A DNA stretch of 64,000 bases, from positions 44,173,998 through 44,237,997 of the forward strand of contig NC_071391.1 in the NCBI RefSeq assembly GCF_022682495.2, written 5' to 3'. This DNA comes from Desmodus rotundus (taxonomy: Eukaryota; Chordata; Mammalia; Chiroptera; Phyllostomidae). The translations under genes and the position numbers were made by a program. This document shows, piece after piece, positions 61,764 to 64,000 of the stretch (the first letter of the stretch is position 1; each line of letters opens with the position of its first letter). The notes under the pieces were generated by a model. The model worked only from the letters and a program-made list of their open reading frames with translations, had not been told where the DNA came from and ran no database searches.

Positions 61764-64000
61764 CAATGTCAGCATAGAATTGCTCAGTAAATAAAGATTC
61801 CAAAGTCCATCCTTGCCACACCAAGCATCACTGAAGGCTGGCTTCCATTGGAGACACAGAATTTTGAGATTTACTTGGATAAAACATCTCTGAAATGGGT
61901 TGTATTCTCTGGGTTCACTCTACAACCTTCTGGATGATCACTTTGGTTTTTACATATGGTGGGGTAGGTAGTATAGGAAAAAATCATTGTCATAAAGGTT
62001 AATGAATAGAAGTATTTTGCCCACAGGAATATTTATTAATGGAAAGATGTATTCTTCCCATTGGAAAATTCCTCCACTCTTGTCAATCCCCATGTTGCAG
62101 GCTAATGAGTGCTTACTGTGTATATGAGCACAATACGCAATGGTCCTAGAGGATGGTCCTTAGAACATGATTCTGAAACTGTAGAAAGATGACAAAAATT
62201 TTTATTCAGCATGCCTCATGTCAACAGTGCTGATGTCTTCTCAAAAACCTTCCTGGAAGGGCAACCTGAATCTTTTTACATGATCTGAGACAAATATATC
62301 AGTTAAGAAAGGGAGGAGGAGAGCTCTGCATACCAAGAAGACGCAACTATGAGGTAACCTCTACACCTCAAGACAGAAGGTCAATCAAAATCTCTGCTTT
62401 AGAAAAAAGTGTAAGAGAGGGAAAAATATCTGTCTCTGAAAGGTAGGAGAACAGATCTGATTCAACGCTGGAAACAAAAAGTCACAATTTAGAGGATAAT
62501 GTCGTGGAGGTGAGGAAGCTGGAGGTAGTGGAAGGTGGGATTACAGTTGAATGTGCAGACATGATTTTAAACGTTTGAATGCTACTTTCTACTGAGCTAT
62601 TCTTTGAGTTGGAATTTTCGTATCTGTAAAATGGAGATAATCCTATAGATGATAAATATAATATTATAATAACAATAATGTAATATTCTGAATAAAGGAA
62701 TCTTATAAACTGTGATAATCACAAGCTTTGAGAAAGTAATATTGCCTTTTCTGGGAGATATTAGATCCTCAGTGAAGACCTATTGCTTACTGAGGGATAA
62801 ACATTAGTGATGATATAAGGGCTGTTTGGTAAGGAACCACTTGTGATGCTGTTATTCTGAGCCAGGTATTTAATTTTTATCCAATTATTTTCATTCATGT
62901 TTTTCTCCCTATCATTATGGATAATATTCATCTTTTTGCAATTAAGCCATTTTTAATTGCTTAAAATTTCCTAGCTTGAAGATATCAGCTTTGCATCTTT
63001 ATTAAACTGAGACTTGAAAAGTACCTGGAATGTCTCTAGGAATTATTTGACCCTGCTTTCTGATCTGTGAGGGACACGGCATCTCACACATATTTAAAAG
63101 TCTGCTGCTTTTCACTAGTCTTCTCATTGTTCAAAAATTTTTCTACGTGGGAAATGAGTCATTGTGTAAAACTGCCAGTGCTGAGTGTCACCTGCCATGT
63201 AAGTGAAAGCAGATGAAATTTGAGAAAGAGTCTTCCTGTCTTTGATACAGTTTGTGGGGAGGGAAAAGTGTCATCTTCACAAACCCAAACTTTATTGATT
63301 AGTGTATTAATTTTGAAGACATCATGAATAAAGTGAAGGAATGTGACTCTAAAATATGATATCTTGACACTGCAGAATGGTCTGGTGGAGAGGAAATCAG
63401 TGGCATCTGAACATCACCCATCAATTTGAATTAATAAGAAGAACAGTGCTTTTGTGCCCCTGCTACTGTTTAAGATGAAAGAAAAATTATTTATAATTCA
63501 CGCATGTATCCTCTTTGAATGGCACACTTCTTAATGGCTGTTGAACTCCAGCAAGATTTAATTCCTTAACTCGACTCCTCCACATATCCTGGTACACCCT
63601 AACCTGCCTTTTCTCTCTTGGTCATTCCTGTGATTTGTTTTGTTTTTGTTGTTTGTTTTGCTATTTTTTCCTTTCCTTTTAAAACATAAAACTCATGTTT
63701 TCAAACACATACAACTTCCACCATTTTTTAAATAACATCTGGTTCAGATGCCAATTCTGTGATGTCTTTGCTCACTCATGTGTGTAATCACTTCCTGCAG
63801 CAGCCTCTCACAGCACTTCCCTTTATTTTAGTTGTTTATGTGACTTTCCCAGTTGTCTGAAGCTCTTCCAAAGAAGACCTAGATCCTCTATTTTACACAT
63901 ATCACTAGGGCTTAATAAATGGGAAGGGAGAAACGGGACTGGGGTGCCAGGAAAGAAGACACACTCTAATACACAGTGTTCTCATTCTAGGCTGGGCTTT
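61764..64000. other. Intergenic stretch to the right edge
   Basis: No gene or clear repeat. A MIR-like string (ATCTGTAAAATGGAGATAAT) lies at about 62621-62641. This is upstream of the minus-strand OR at 59385. Confidence 0.4.

Overview
The window is nuclear DNA of a mammal, very probably a bat. It carries a tRNA-derived SINE that reads like the bat VES family (19417-19600), LINE-1 copies with recognisable ORF1, ORF2 and 3' UTR parts, old mammal-wide repeats (MIR, L2, MER5A-like), and intronless class I olfactory receptor (OR) genes. I found no prokaryotic features, CRISPR array, rRNA or tRNA gene. The species is not determined. Only one VES copy was found in 64 kb, so a VES-rich family such as Vespertilionidae is not supported.

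Host genes. There are five full-length OR coding regions, all family 51: OR51I1 (+, ATG at 7004), an unassigned OR51 (+, 15746), OR51Q1 (-, ATG at 26579), an OR51J1-like gene (-, ATG at 40318) and an unassigned OR51 (-, ATG at 60320). Strands and order fit the OR51M1-J1-Q1-I1 stretch of the class I cluster beside beta-globin, read in reverse. The two left genes lie on + and the three right genes on -, so the two groups converge. Each OR would be transcribed on its own and used singly by olfactory neurons; there is no operon. The only other host-gene trace is a dead processed copy of NACA (11367-12001, -).

Mobile DNA fills much of the rest. Left third (1-25 kb): L1 tails, an internally deleted mariner with perfect ends (5377-5929), a hAT-type element (6369-6573), a VES SINE, and a second mariner split by an L1 (about 20990-22785). 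Middle (25-45 kb): a solo LTR with 4-bp target repeats (26929-27909), a 546-bp solo LTR with 6-bp target repeats (28231-28776), a Tigger-like element and antisense L1 tails. Right (45-64 kb): a nested stack. An old, near full-length L1 (about 45170-52770) was split by an ORF1-only, HAL1-like element (49748-52170). Next to it lies a younger 5'-truncated L1 (52919-57060) with an unbroken 1273-codon ORF2. A second copy of the 546-bp LTR family follows (57706-58247), then an L1 with an inverted 5' part (60788-61747).

Most notable points: the unbroken ORF2 has FADN in place of the catalytic FADD; the HAL1-like element has two 5' UTR monomers and two tandem 3' UTR units; and the rightmost OR looks like a mosaic of the other two unusual OR51 genes. 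I did not find a new kind of biological system. The value of the window lies in receptor evolution and retrotransposon structure.
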